Shown here piece by piece: positions 42,692-52,015 of a stretch of 64,000 nt of DNA. Below the pieces are notes generated by a model that was not told the DNA's origin, searched no databases, and saw nothing but the letters and a program-made list of their open reading frames with translations. The first letter of the stretch is position 1; every line of letters starts with the position of its first letter. Source of the DNA: Jejubacter calystegiae (lineage in GTDB: Bacteria; Pseudomonadota; Gammaproteobacteria; Enterobacterales; Enterobacteriaceae); the NCBI RefSeq assembly GCF_005671395.1, contig NZ_CP040428.1, forward strand, positions 4,494,185 through 4,558,184, given 5' to 3'. The translations under genes were made by a program, and so were the position numbers.

Positions 42692-43027
42692 TCAGGCTTT
42701 GTGGTCACCGTTCACTTTCGGCTCACCCATGGTCTTCAACTTGTCGGAGATATCTCGGCGCTCTTTAGAAAGATCGGCATTCTTGATGATGTAGTCATCC
42801 ACACGGTCTTCATAATCGCTCTTCATGCTGGCGATAATACCCTGAATGGCTTCCACGCTCATGCCCGGCTTGATGTACTCGCTCAGGTTGTCCAGCAGCA
42901 GTACACGCTTCTGGTTGTCACGGATTTTTTTCTCAACGTCCTGAATTTCACGCTTCAGTTTGTTCTTACGACGGAACAGACGGACGAACTCCAGTACATC
43001 CTGAAAAGAAGGCTTGCTATTTTCCAT
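42692..43027 (-). CDS. tmaR: TmaR (YeeX), pole-localised regulator of Enzyme I
   Basis: The 111-residue coiled-coil protein matches E. coli YeeX (DUF496): [20 protein letters not shown] and [20 protein letters not shown]. TmaR clusters at the cell pole and recruits the phosphotransferase Enzyme I there, tuning sugar uptake. The start is the ATG at 43027. The convergent transferase gene ends just before it, with a stem-loop in the gap. Confidence 0.94.
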   Translation of the reverse strand: MENSKPSFQDVLEFVRLFRRKNKLKREIQDVEKKIRDNQKRVLLLDNLSEYIKPGMSVEAIQGIIASMKSDYEDRVDDYIIKNADLSKERRDISDKLKTMGEPKVNGDHKA

Positions 43028-43215
43028 TTTTATACCCCTGCTAATTGTAAGACTCGGATTCGTTCAGACAACCGCTTCAGACCCAACACTAATGATAGCG
43101 GTCATTGATAACAATGGTTTTCGCCATTCATTCTGGCCGAAAATAGTGTGGCTATCATACCCTTAAAACCAGCTGAATCGAAACAACCCGTGCCATTCGG
43201 CGCCCTGGTCGCGGA

Positions 43216-44274
43216 TTATTTGCGCAATGCCCGGGCGATAAGCTGCGACAGCATCTCCAGCTGGCGCGCCAGCTCCAGACTGAGCCAGACGTAGCCATAG
43301 ATGTGCGCCTCGTAGCGATTACCCGGTTCGCGATCTTTCAGAAGCCCGCTCAGCTCATCGACAATCTCCGCCAGCGCTTCGCTATTGCGCTTAACCGGTA
43401 CCGGACTGCCTTCATACAGCGCCCGGCTCAGCGCCTGAAGCGTGTTATGCGTCATCTGCTGGGTTTCCCGCAGCGTATGCGCGTTAAGCATGACAAAATG
43501 GCTCTCGCGCGACGCCCACCAGGCATTAATCTGCAGCTCCAGAGTGCAGACGATATTGCGGCTGACGGTCTGAATCGCCTCCAGGATCCCCTTGTTGATA
43601 TGGGTTTCCTTGCTGGAAGGGCCAATCAGTGCCCGCAGTTTCACCACGTCGTTCAGCAGTTTCTGCAGCGGCTTGTCGAGCCGCGGGCGCTCCACCAGAT
43701 TGGGGGAAAGCCCCGCCTGCTGCAACCGATCGAAGCCGGTGAAAAAGTCCGCCATATGAATGCGCCACAGCAGAAACGCACGCTGGGGCAGGATAATGGT
43801 AAACAGCATAGCCAGCAGAGAGCCGAAGATAACATCCCCTGCCCGCCACAGCGCCGTGCCCATCTCGCCGGTCGGCGCGCCAACCACCACCGACAGGGTA
43901 ATGCCAATCAGCAGCGCCTGATAGGGCTTCTTGCCCAGCGTCAGCCAGCCGCACAGGAACATCGAGACAGCGCACCACAGCAGCATCAGCGGTAGTGACC
44001 AGAGTTCGAGCTGAAGGGCTACCAGCCCCAACGCCGCCCCCAGAATGGTGCCGCCGATACGGTCCACCGCGCGCGGCAGGACGTTGCCCAGAAACGAGAG
44101 CGGCCCCATGACCACCACCATGGTGATCAGCGGCCAGCTCCCTTCTGGCACATCGAGCAGACGCACCACCAGGAAGGTCAGTACAAACGCCAGCGCAATT
44201 CGCACTCCGTGAACGATTCGGTAGTGGCGGTAAAGGCGAATATCAAAGGAGGTTAATGATTTGTCAGGACGCAC
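43216..44274 (-). CDS. yeeA: YeeA, FUSC-family inner-membrane protein
   Basis: The 352-residue protein equals E. coli YeeA in length when started at the GTG at 44274 (VRPDKSLTSFDIRLYRHYRI), which has GGAG upstream. The frame extension to 44334 is discarded. It has two groups of membrane helices (IALAFVLTFLVVRLL, ITMVVVMGPLSFLGNVLPRA) and a cytoplasmic C-terminal domain. It belongs to the fusaric-acid-resistance/aromatic-acid-exporter superfamily; its substrate is unknown. Confidence 0.92.
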   Translation of the reverse strand: MRPDKSLTSFDIRLYRHYRIVHGVRIALAFVLTFLVVRLLDVPEGSWPLITMVVVMGPLSFLGNVLPRAVDRIGGTILGAALGLVALQLELWSLPLMLLWCAVSMFLCGWLTLGKKPYQALLIGITLSVVVGAPTGEMGTALWRAGDVIFGSLLAMLFTIILPQRAFLLWRIHMADFFTGFDRLQQAGLSPNLVERPRLDKPLQKLLNDVVKLRALIGPSSKETHINKGILEAIQTVSRNIVCTLELQINAWWASRESHFVMLNAHTLRETQQMTHNTLQALSRALYEGSPVPVKRNSEALAEIVDELSGLLKDREPGNRYEAHIYGYVWLSLELARQLEMLSQLIARALRK

Positions 44275-44542
44275 GCCTGCACTCCGCGTAACGTAATAAA
44301 AGATTATTTTAACATGGCGCCGAAGTTGTCCCAAAAAACCAGTAAAAACGCCGCTTGCTCGATGATTTGTAACATTTCTTGATTAAAAATAGATCACATT
44401 CATTAATATTTTCTAACATTTGCATTTCAAAATCGCACTAAATACCCTTATCTTTACAAAAGAAAGGCAACTACCCTTAGCACACACTATTCGCTGCGTA
44501 ATCCATTCAGCGCAGCATTTTCTGCATTTTTAAGGAAGCAAC

Positions 44543-45295
44543 ATGCGCAAACCACAAAAAACACTGCCCGGGGTCACCCGTCGGCAGGTTCTTGCATGGT
44601 CTGGCGCGGCACTCGCCCTGGGTACTGGTTCCGCGAAAGCGGCAACGTTAACCGGTGCTCCGGGCTGGGAGCCATTCGCCGATAACCCCCCTGAAACATT
44701 TGACGGCAAAGGCTGGCTGTTTTTCAACGACGCCGAAGTCGCCACCCTCGAAGCCATTGTGGATCGTCTGATTCCCGAAGATGAACTCAGCGTGGGCGGG
44801 AAAGCCGCAGGCTGCGCTGTCTTTATCGACCGACAGCTCCACGGCTTTTACGGCAATTTTGAACGCCTGTACATGGAAGGCCCTTTCCATGAGGGGACGC
44901 CCGAGCAGGGCGATCAGTCTCCGCTGACTCCACGTCAGCGCTACCGCATCGGGCTGGCAGCGCTGGATAAATGGTGCCGGAAGCAGCACAACAAAGGTTT
45001 TCACGAACTGAGCGGCGACGATCAGGATAATGTCCTGACCGCGCTGGAAAAGGATGAGATCGCCCTGGAAGGCATCAAGAGCGCGGACTTCTTTGCGCAG
45101 GTGCTGAGCAACACCACCGAAGGCTTTTTTGCCGATCCCGTCTACGGCGGTAACCGCGATATGGTCTCCTGGAAGATGATCGGGTTCCCCGGCGCGCGCT
45201 ATGACTACCGCGATTTCATCGAGCGTCATAACGAAGAGCTGAAATTTACCCCCGTCAGCATCACCGGCAGCGCGGACTGGATGAAGAAAGGATAA
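44543..45295 (+). CDS. Gluconate 2-dehydrogenase subunit 3 family protein
   Basis: The 250-residue product has a twin-arginine signal (TRRQVLAWSGAALALGTGSA) and the subunit-3 domain of membrane-bound gluconate/sugar dehydrogenases (LFFNDAEVATLEAIVDRLIP, PGARYDYRDF). The small subunit guides Tat export and stability of the flavoprotein encoded six bases downstream. It is the first gene of a three-gene operon inserted between yeeA and sbmC. Confidence 0.88.
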   Translation: MRKPQKTLPGVTRRQVLAWSGAALALGTGSAKAATLTGAPGWEPFADNPPETFDGKGWLFFNDAEVATLEAIVDRLIPEDELSVGGKAAGCAVFIDRQLHGFYGNFERLYMEGPFHEGTPEQGDQSPLTPRQRYRIGLAALDKWCRKQHNKGFHELSGDDQDNVLTALEKDEIALEGIKSADFFAQVLSNTTEGFFADPVYGGNRDMVSWKMIGFPGARYDYRDFIERHNEELKFTPVSITGSADWMKKG

Positions 45296-45301
45296 TCAAT
45301 C

Positions 45302-47062
45302 ATGGCAAAAAAACTTCCTGAAACCGACGTGGTGGTGATCGGCCTGGGCTGGGCTGGCTCCATCATCGCCAAAGAGCTGGCCGACGAAGGCCTGCGGGTG
45401 GTCGGTATTGAACGCGGTCCGTGGCGCGATACCGCCCGCGATTTCAACGTAGCCACGGTACCGGACGAACTGCGCTATGTGCAGCGCCAGGAGCTGATGC
45501 TGCGCACCCGACAGAACACCTGCACCATGCGTAACAACCCATCCGAGACCGCGCTTCCCATGCGTAGCTGGGGCTCCTTCCACCCGGGTAACGGCACCGG
45601 CGGTGCCGGTAACCACTGGGCAGGCATCACCTTCCGTTTTCAGCCGGAAGAGTTCCGTCTGAAAAGCCACCTGCTGGAACGCTATGGCAGCATTCCCGAT
45701 GAACTGGTATTGCAGGACTGGGGCACCACCTGGGAAGAGATGGAACCCCACTATATGGCCTTCGAACGGGTCGCGGGCACATCCGGAAAAGCAGGCGTCG
45801 TCAATGGCGAAAAACAAGAAGGCGGCAACCCCTTCGAGGGCACCCGCTCCGGCGAATACCCCACCCCGCCGCTGAAGCAGCCTTATGGCCCGACGCTGTT
45901 TGCACAAGCCGCGAAGAATCAGGGCTACTCCCCTTTCCCGGTTCCGTCATCGCTGGTTTCCGAAGGCTATACCAACCCCTACGGCGTGGTCATGGGCCCC
46001 TGTACTTTCTGCGGCTTCTGCACCAACTACGGCTGTGCTAACTATTCCAAGGCCAGCGCCATCACCACCGTACTGCCAGCCCTGATGCGCCAGCCCAACT
46101 TCGAAGCCCGCACCTTCTGCGAAGTGCTGAAGGTGAATACCGACAGCAGCGGCAAGCGCGCCACCGGGGTCACCTATATCGACTCCTCCGGCGACGAGTG
46201 GGAACAGCCTGCGTCACTGGTAATCGTCGCCGCCTTTACCTTTGAGAACGTGCGCCTGATGCTGCTTTCCGGCATTGGCAAAGCCTATGATCCTGTTACC
46301 AACAGCGGCACCACAGGGCGTAACTATGCCTACCAGACCGCCAATGGCGTGACCCTGTTCTTCGACGACAAGAAATTCAACCCGTTCATCGGGGCTGGCG
46401 CTGTCGGTATGGGCATCGACGACTTTAACAACGATAACTTCGACCACAGCGGCCTGGGCTTCTTTGGCGGCGGCAGTATTCGCGTCACCCCCATCGGCGG
46501 TGCGCCTATCGGCTACCACCCCACCCCGCCGGGCTCCCCGAAATGGGGCAAGGGCTGGAAGAAAGCGATGGTGGATAACTACCAGAGCACCATGTCCATT
46601 GGCTGTGAGGCAAGTAGCTACACCACTCGTACCAACTACCTCTCGCTCGATCCCAACTATAAGGATCGCCTGGGTCGACCATTGCTGCGCATTACCTTCG
46701 ACTTCCCGGAAAACGATCTGAAGATGGCGCAGTACTGCACCAACAAAGTGGCGGAGATCGCCAAAGCGATGAACCCGCGCGAGATAGTCTCTAAACCGAT
46801 GACCGGCCACTGGAACAGCATGCCGTATCAGTCTTCCCACGTTGTGGGCGGATTCATTATGGGTGCCGATCCTTCCACCAGTTCCGTTAACAAGCATCTC
46901 CAGGTCTGGGACGTGCCGAACCTGTTCGTGGTGGGGGCATCCGCCTTCCCGCAGAACCCGGGCTATAACCCAACCGGCACCGTAGGGGCGCTGGCCTATA
47001 AGGCCGCGTTCTCCATCCGTAATTTCTACCTGAAGAATCCGGGGGAGATGATTAACGTATGA
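45302..47062 (+). CDS. FAD-dependent GMC-type sugar-acid dehydrogenase, large subunit
   Basis: The 586-residue flavoprotein has an N-terminal FAD motif (VVVIGLGWAGSIIAKELADE) and a C-terminal GMC box (GASAFPQNPGYNPTGTVGAL). A Cys cluster CTFCGFCTNYGC at about residue 235-246 resembles the [3Fe-4S] ligands of FAD-glucose dehydrogenases. It oxidises a sugar or sugar acid (gluconate or 2-ketogluconate are usual) on the periplasmic side and passes electrons to the c-type cytochrome. Partner genes flank it directly. The exact substrate cannot be told. Confidence 0.88.
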   Translation: MAKKLPETDVVVIGLGWAGSIIAKELADEGLRVVGIERGPWRDTARDFNVATVPDELRYVQRQELMLRTRQNTCTMRNNPSETALPMRSWGSFHPGNGTGGAGNHWAGITFRFQPEEFRLKSHLLERYGSIPDELVLQDWGTTWEEMEPHYMAFERVAGTSGKAGVVNGEKQEGGNPFEGTRSGEYPTPPLKQPYGPTLFAQAAKNQGYSPFPVPSSLVSEGYTNPYGVVMGPCTFCGFCTNYGCANYSKASAITTVLPALMRQPNFEARTFCEVLKVNTDSSGKRATGVTYIDSSGDEWEQPASLVIVAAFTFENVRLMLLSGIGKAYDPVTNSGTTGRNYAYQTANGVTLFFDDKKFNPFIGAGAVGMGIDDFNNDNFDHSGLGFFGGGSIRVTPIGGAPIGYHPTPPGSPKWGKGWKKAMVDNYQSTMSIGCEASSYTTRTNYLSLDPNYKDRLGRPLLRITFDFPENDLKMAQYCTNKVAEIAKAMNPREIVSKPMTGHWNSMPYQSSHVVGGFIMGADPSTSSVNKHLQVWDVPNLFVVGASAFPQNPGYNPTGTVGALAYKAAFSIRNFYLKNPGEMINV

Positions 47063-48279
47063 AACGTTTAGCACTGTCGTTGCTCGCCGTCTCCTGCCTG
47101 GCGGCCTCCGCCCAGGCGCTGGCTCAGCCGGAATTCGACCAGGTAGAAAAAGGGCGCTACCTGGCGACCCTGGGTGACTGCGCCGCCTGCCACACGGCCG
47201 AACCCAGCAAACCGTTCGCTGGCGGCGTAGAGCTTAAAACGCCATTCGGTAGCCTGGTCGGCGCCAATATTACGCCGGATAAAGAGACCGGCCTCGGTAA
47301 CTGGACCTATGACGACTTCCGCCGCACCATGTCGGAAGGCATCGGCCACGGCGGCAAGCGACTGTATGGCGCCATGCCCTTTACCGCCTACACCAAAGTT
47401 TCGGATGAGGACAACCGCGCCATCTGGGCATATCTGCAGACCCTGGCACCGGTGAAGCAGCACGTTGAAACCAACCAGTTGCCCTTCCCGTTCAGCGTAC
47501 GTACCAGTCTGATTGGCTGGAACTGGCTGAACTTCGACAAAGGGCAATATCAGCCCGATATGTCGAAGTCCGCGGAATGGAATCGCGGTGCTTACATCGT
47601 GCAGGGTCTTGGCCACTGTGGCACCTGCCATACCCCCAAAAATATTCTGGGCGGTGACAAGAACGACCAGTTCCTACAGGGCGCCGAAGTTGAAAACTGG
47701 TGGGCGCCTAATATCACGGCCGCTAACCATGACGGCATTGGCCGCTGGAGCGTTCAGGATATTAAAGACTACCTGCGTACCGGGATGAACCGCTACGACA
47801 TCGCCTCCGGGCCGATGGCCGAAGAGGTGAAGAATTCCTCGCAGCACTGGAACGATGGCGATCTGCAGGCCGTGGCGGTCTATCTGAAATCCCTGAAACA
47901 GGATAACGAACAGCCGCCAGCCCCGCTGAAGCCTGAAGAGGCGCAAATGGTCACCGGTAAAGCGATCTATTTTGATCGCTGCTCCGCCTGCCACACCTCT
48001 TCCGGTAAAGGCGTGCAGCATATCTTCCCGCAACTGGCGGACAGCCCGCTTCTCAACGCCAAAGAGCCGGTCTCTTTGATGCGCGTTGTGCTGGCCGGCA
48101 GCCGCGGCGTGGATACGCCAGAGCGCCCGACCGCACCGGCTATGCCCGCTTTTGCAGCCACCATGACCGACAGCCAAATTGCCGACGTACTGACTTACGT
48201 TCGCAACAGCTGGGGCAATGCAGCGCCTGCCGTCAGCGCCAGCGACGTTCAGAAGATGCGCGAAAAGCTCAAAGAGTAA
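47059..48279 (+). CDS. Triheme cytochrome c subunit of the dehydrogenase
   Basis: The 406-residue protein has a signal peptide (RLALSLLAVSCLAASAQALA) and three heme c sites: CAACH at 41-45, CGTCH at 187-191 and CSACH at 308-312. This is the cytochrome subunit of membrane gluconate/sorbitol dehydrogenases and delivers electrons to ubiquinone. It overlaps the flavoprotein gene by ATGA. A terminator follows at 48289. Confidence 0.92.
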   Translation: MKRLALSLLAVSCLAASAQALAQPEFDQVEKGRYLATLGDCAACHTAEPSKPFAGGVELKTPFGSLVGANITPDKETGLGNWTYDDFRRTMSEGIGHGGKRLYGAMPFTAYTKVSDEDNRAIWAYLQTLAPVKQHVETNQLPFPFSVRTSLIGWNWLNFDKGQYQPDMSKSAEWNRGAYIVQGLGHCGTCHTPKNILGGDKNDQFLQGAEVENWWAPNITAANHDGIGRWSVQDIKDYLRTGMNRYDIASGPMAEEVKNSSQHWNDGDLQAVAVYLKSLKQDNEQPPAPLKPEEAQMVTGKAIYFDRCSACHTSSGKGVQHIFPQLADSPLLNAKEPVSLMRVVLAGSRGVDTPERPTAPAMPAFAATMTDSQIADVLTYVRNSWGNAAPAVSASDVQKMREKLKE

Positions 48280-48288
48280 TTGTGACCC

Positions 48289-48313
48289 GGGGAGCTTCGG
48301 CTCCCCATTTTTA
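48289..48313. terminator. Terminator between the dehydrogenase operon and sbmC
   Basis: GGGGAGC-TTCG-GCTCCCC followed by ATTTTTATT, a UUCG tetraloop terminator. Confidence 0.9.
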
Positions 48314-48784
48314 TTCAGCCTGCTTTAGCGCCACCGGAATATACATTTCGATATCCCACACGCCATTGCTCCCGTCGCTAAGATAGATTTCAAATACCGG
48401 CCCTTCCCTGAGCTGATGCGCCCCATCGCCAGAAACCGCCGTGAAGAAGCTAAGCCAGGGCGCGGTGAAATCGCCATCCGCCACCTGTACCCGGGCCACG
48501 GCAAACAGACCCGCCGCCAACCGGGTTTTGGTCACCCCTTCACTGTTGGGCGGTATCTCAAACGCCGGATCGACCGATATCATGGTATCGCAGCGTAGCG
48601 CCTCCGGCGGCGTCAGTTCCGGGTTACCAAAGTAGACGGCGATCCACTCTCTGGGGACCAGCTGTCTGGTGGTGACCCAGGCCTGAAGCTGCTCAAACCC
48701 TTTCGGCACCGTTTTTTCCCAGGGCCCCACAAGGTGAAACCCCGCCAGCGTACGTTCTGCAACCCGTTGAATCTGATAGTGCAT
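48311..48784 (-). CDS. sbmC: SbmC (GyrI), DNA gyrase inhibitor
   Basis: The 157-residue protein has the same length as E. coli SbmC and the same GyrI-like fold: LAGFHLVGPWEKTVPKGFEQ, LRCDTMISV and VWDIEMYIPV. It protects cells from gyrase poisons such as microcin B17. The ATG at 48784 has GGAGGAG upstream; the longer frame to 49012 is discarded. A LexA box just upstream shows SOS control. Confidence 0.94.
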   Translation of the reverse strand: MHYQIQRVAERTLAGFHLVGPWEKTVPKGFEQLQAWVTTRQLVPREWIAVYFGNPELTPPEALRCDTMISVDPAFEIPPNSEGVTKTRLAAGLFAVARVQVADGDFTAPWLSFFTAVSGDGAHQLREGPVFEIYLSDGSNGVWDIEMYIPVALKQAE

Positions 48785-48805
48785 ATTCTCCTCCGGAGAC
48801 AATGG

Positions 48806-48821
48806 CTGTATATTTATACAG
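48806..48821 (-). promoter_or_regulatory. LexA (SOS) box of sbmC
   Basis: CTGTATATTTATACAG is an inverted repeat matching the LexA consensus CTG(TA)5CAG at nearly all positions. It lies 22 bases upstream of the sbmC start. Confidence 0.92.
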
Positions 48822-48924
48822 CTTAATATCAAAGTCAGAAATAGCCTGCAAGATACCCTAACGCCATCCTGTGATACGGATTCCATAATGGTGGTGAAAA
48901 AAAGAGCAGAAAGAAAGACGAAGA

Positions 48925-48950
48925 CAAAAAAGGCGGGAAAGAATCCCGCC
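48925..48950 (-). terminator. Terminator of dacD
   Basis: On the minus strand GGCGGGATT-CTTT-CCCGCC is followed by six T residues, 19 bases after the dacD stop. Confidence 0.9.
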
Positions 48951-48968
48951 CGGCGTAGTCGATCAAGC

Positions 48969-50141
48969 TCAGGGTTTGCTGAACCAGTCGCTAATCCGTG
49001 AGAACAAACCACCTTTGTTGACGGCTTCCAGCGTCACCAGCGGCATTCTGGCCACCTCTTTATCACCGTTATACAGCTCGATATCACCAATCTGCTGGTG
49101 AGCCTTGATCGGCGCTTCCAGGTTGGGCGTATCCAGCACGTACTTCGCCTTAATGCCAGAAACCTGGCTCTTCGGCAGCGCCATCCAGAAGTCGCGTTCC
49201 GGGCCTACGCTAATCTTCTCTTTATCGCCGTACCAGACTCGTTCCTGGCCCACCTGTTTACCGTTCTGCATAACCCGAACCGTATCGAAATTATCCTGGC
49301 CCCAGTGCAGCAGTTTGCGGGCCTGCTCTTCACGCCCTTTCGAACTGTCTGCCCCCATCACAACGGCAATCAGGCGGCGATGGCCGTCCACGCTGGAAGC
49401 GATAATATTAAAGCCCGCCCCCGAGGTATGGCCGGTTTTCAGCCCATCGACATTCAGCGTTTTATCCCACAGTAAACCATTACGGTTGTACTGCGTGATG
49501 CCGTTCCAGGTCAGGCTCTTCTCGCTGTACATATGATAAAACTCGGGCTCGCCGTGGATAATAGCCCGCGACAGCAGCGCCAGATCCCACGCCGAACTGT
49601 GCTGACCCGGCGCATCCAGGCCGTGTACGGTTTCAAAGTGGGTATCGTTCAGCCCCAACTTCTGCACATAGTCATTCATCATCCGCACAAACTGCGGCTC
49701 ACCGCCCGCCACATGGTCAGCCAGCGCCACGCAGGCATCGTTGCCGGAATCGACAATCAGGCCACGACTCAGGTCGCGTACCGTCACTTTGTCGCCGGGC
49801 TTGAGGAACATCAGAGAGGAGCCATTAAACACCGGATTCCCCTGAGCCCAGGCATCTTTACCGACGGTCACTACGTCGTCGGGAGAGATACGCTGGCTAT
49901 CGATAGCGCGATCCACCACATAGCCGGTCATCAGCTTGGTCAGGCTGGCGGGATTACGCTGTTGATGGGGATGACCAGAAGTCAGCACCTGGCCGGTGGT
50001 GTAATCCATCAATACCCAGGAACCGACCTGGATTTGCGGTGGCTGCGGCAACGGCTGTGCCGGCGCCTCCGCTGCCGTGGCGGACTGAACGCAGCAGGAA
50101 AGAAAAGAAACAGCAAGAATAAAGCGGAATTTCAACGGCAT
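48969..50141 (-). CDS. dacD: DacD, D-alanyl-D-alanine carboxypeptidase (PBP6b)
   Basis: The 390-residue penicillin-binding protein has a signal peptide, the SxxK active site S66-L-T-K69, the SGN triad (132-134) and the KTG box (GLKTGHTSGAGFN). It ends in an amphipathic tail (FSRISDWFSKP) that anchors the inner-membrane face. It trims the terminal D-Ala of peptidoglycan pentapeptides. The ATG at 50141 fits the E. coli length (388); its GAGG lies close. It is in the same place as in E. coli. Confidence 0.94.
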   Translation of the reverse strand: MPLKFRFILAVSFLSCCVQSATAAEAPAQPLPQPPQIQVGSWVLMDYTTGQVLTSGHPHQQRNPASLTKLMTGYVVDRAIDSQRISPDDVVTVGKDAWAQGNPVFNGSSLMFLKPGDKVTVRDLSRGLIVDSGNDACVALADHVAGGEPQFVRMMNDYVQKLGLNDTHFETVHGLDAPGQHSSAWDLALLSRAIIHGEPEFYHMYSEKSLTWNGITQYNRNGLLWDKTLNVDGLKTGHTSGAGFNIIASSVDGHRRLIAVVMGADSSKGREEQARKLLHWGQDNFDTVRVMQNGKQVGQERVWYGDKEKISVGPERDFWMALPKSQVSGIKAKYVLDTPNLEAPIKAHQQIGDIELYNGDKEVARMPLVTLEAVNKGGLFSRISDWFSKP

Positions 50142-50518
50142 GTCCTCAGTGACTACAAAAAACGTCGCCTGTTTTACGGAACTTCGTATTACGGTGCTGC
50201 GGCAAATTGCAAGAAAGTATGACAGCCGCACAGAAATTCGCCGATTGTCATTCACCGCCGGGGCTGCCAGAGGCATGACGCATAAAACCACGTTGATCCG
50301 TCCGGGCCCGCCATTACGGCTTATTGCCCTATCTGCCGCCGCCTAAACCTACAATGACAATTATTTTAAGAATGTTTACTGCCATAAAATAACAAGCGGG
50401 GTGTTACATAAAATGGCATAATAGCGACCACAATGCTGCACAAACGGCCACAAAACAACCGATCGTTTGCTGTACATTAATGTTCGTTTTAGAAGTAGCG
50501 ATAAAGACAGGAATACCA
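50142..50518. other. Intergenic region between dacD and the small lipoprotein gene
   Basis: About 380 bases separating divergent genes. The part at 50370-50518 is AT-rich and must hold the lipoprotein promoter. A frame extension of dacD covers the left part but has no good start. No other gene or RNA was recognised. Confidence 0.4.
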
Positions 50519-50794
50519 ATGATTAAAAAAATTGCCATTACGGCCTGCGCTTTGGTGCTTTGTGCATGTTCCTCTGCCGGTAAAATTTCTGACATTGATA
50601 CCGGAATGTCAAAACAGCAAATTATATCGAAGCTCGGGAATCCCGATAAATCTTATTCCAAAAATGAGCTGGAAGTGCTGACTTATTTAAATCGTAAGCC
50701 GAAAACCTTTAGCTTCGATCGCGAAGATTATCAGGTCGTTCTGATTAACGATACCGCTGCCGAAATTACGCCCACCAGCAAACTGAGCAAATAA
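50519..50794 (+). CDS. Small lipoprotein with a BamE/SmpA-like fold
   Basis: The 91-residue product has a lipoprotein signal with lipobox LCAC and a mature part matching the BamE/OmlA motif DIDTGMSKQQIISKLGNPDK. Proteins of this fold bind partners in the periplasm. I cannot name an orthologue. The start is the ATG at 50519 (MIKKIA), with AGG about ten bases upstream. It is convergent with an acyltransferase gene. Confidence 0.7.
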   Translation: MIKKIAITACALVLCACSSAGKISDIDTGMSKQQIISKLGNPDKSYSKNELEVLTYLNRKPKTFSFDREDYQVVLINDTAAEITPTSKLSK

Positions 50795-50796
50795 CC

Positions 50797-51801
50797 CTAC
50801 CCTTTCGCTTGCTCCTGGCTGCGCCGGTTTTCCCGCGGAGCCAGAACCAGGCCCACCAGCGCTATCCAGCCATCCATTAGCCGCTTTACGCCATCGCGTG
50901 ACAGTAGCCAGGTCAGCCCCGTTGCTGCCGCCAGCGCCGCAACAGCAACCTGCCATGGCGCATTAAGTTTCTGCAACGCATCCCACAGCAGATATTTCAC
51001 CACCAGCCCGTGCAGGGCATAGATAAACAGCGTGCGGGTACCGATTTTCGCCAGGCCACGCCACCACCACGTCAGGGCGCAGAAGGCGTAGATGCAGATC
51101 CCTGCCAGCAAGTAATGACCCAGACGCATTACAACCGCTTCACGAAGCCCTTCATCCAGCGCCGGGAAGGTGCTACTGCCGTACAGCAGCGCCGTGCCAA
51201 ACTGGTCGCCGAACAGGTAGCTCAGCAGCAATATCACCGCCCCCACGCAGGCGGCTTTGGGGTTAAAGACGTTCTCCAGTCGCAGGCGATTCGAAGAGGC
51301 GGCCTGAACCCCGGCGATGTAGAACGGGAAGAAGACCAAAGTACGCATAATGCCGAAGGCGTAACCGTCAAAGTCGACAAAAGAGACTGCCACCGACACG
51401 GCAATGGAGATGCCCAGCGCGAACCGCAGCCGCATAAACAGAGGCGTTAACAGCTTCCAGAAAATAAGGCTATACAGATACCATAATATCCAGTTAGGGG
51501 CCCCGTTCTTAATATAGCTGGACAGGTCACGGTAAATAATCAATTCGGCCAGTTCATACAGCAGACTGAGGGCCACAAACGGAATTATCAGCTTATAGAA
51601 AATCGTCTGATAATTAACCGTAAAGCGCTCTTTAACCACATAGCCATTCAGGAAAATAAAGGCGGGCATATGGAACAGATACAGAAAATCATAAATGCGG
51701 GACAGCATCGGTGATCCCGGAACTGCGGCTTCGATAATATGACCAAAAACCACTAAAAAAATAAGGGATGCTTTAATGCTATCCAGTCGGTAATCCCGCA
51801 T
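50797..51801 (-). CDS. Acyltransferase 3 family membrane protein
   Basis: The 334-residue protein has about ten membrane helices and the acyltransferase-3 signature near its N terminus: RLDSIKASLIFLVVFGHIIE, with the conserved His, and LFHMPAFIFLNGYV. Such enzymes O-acetylate or O-succinylate sugars of lipopolysaccharide, glucans or other envelope glycans. The ATG at 51801 has GGGGAG upstream. The substrate is unknown; no glycan synthesis genes are adjacent. Confidence 0.82.
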   Translation of the reverse strand: MRDYRLDSIKASLIFLVVFGHIIEAAVPGSPMLSRIYDFLYLFHMPAFIFLNGYVVKERFTVNYQTIFYKLIIPFVALSLLYELAELIIYRDLSSYIKNGAPNWILWYLYSLIFWKLLTPLFMRLRFALGISIAVSVAVSFVDFDGYAFGIMRTLVFFPFYIAGVQAASSNRLRLENVFNPKAACVGAVILLLSYLFGDQFGTALLYGSSTFPALDEGLREAVVMRLGHYLLAGICIYAFCALTWWWRGLAKIGTRTLFIYALHGLVVKYLLWDALQKLNAPWQVAVAALAAATGLTWLLSRDGVKRLMDGWIALVGLVLAPRENRRSQEQAKG

Positions 51802-52015
51802 AACGCTCCCCGCGCTGGCCCGATTTAACACAGCCCCTATCCTGGCACAGCCATTTCACAATTTCACGGTAACAGGGGCATTATCCGTCGATTCCTGGTC
51901 TGCCCTGCGGTTCTGACACAGATAAGCGCCGTGGCAGTTTCAGCCGGGGGGAGTTCTGGTTTACCATAGCCTGTCTGATTTCAGCCGCGCACAACCCCAG
52001 GAGCACAGCGATACC

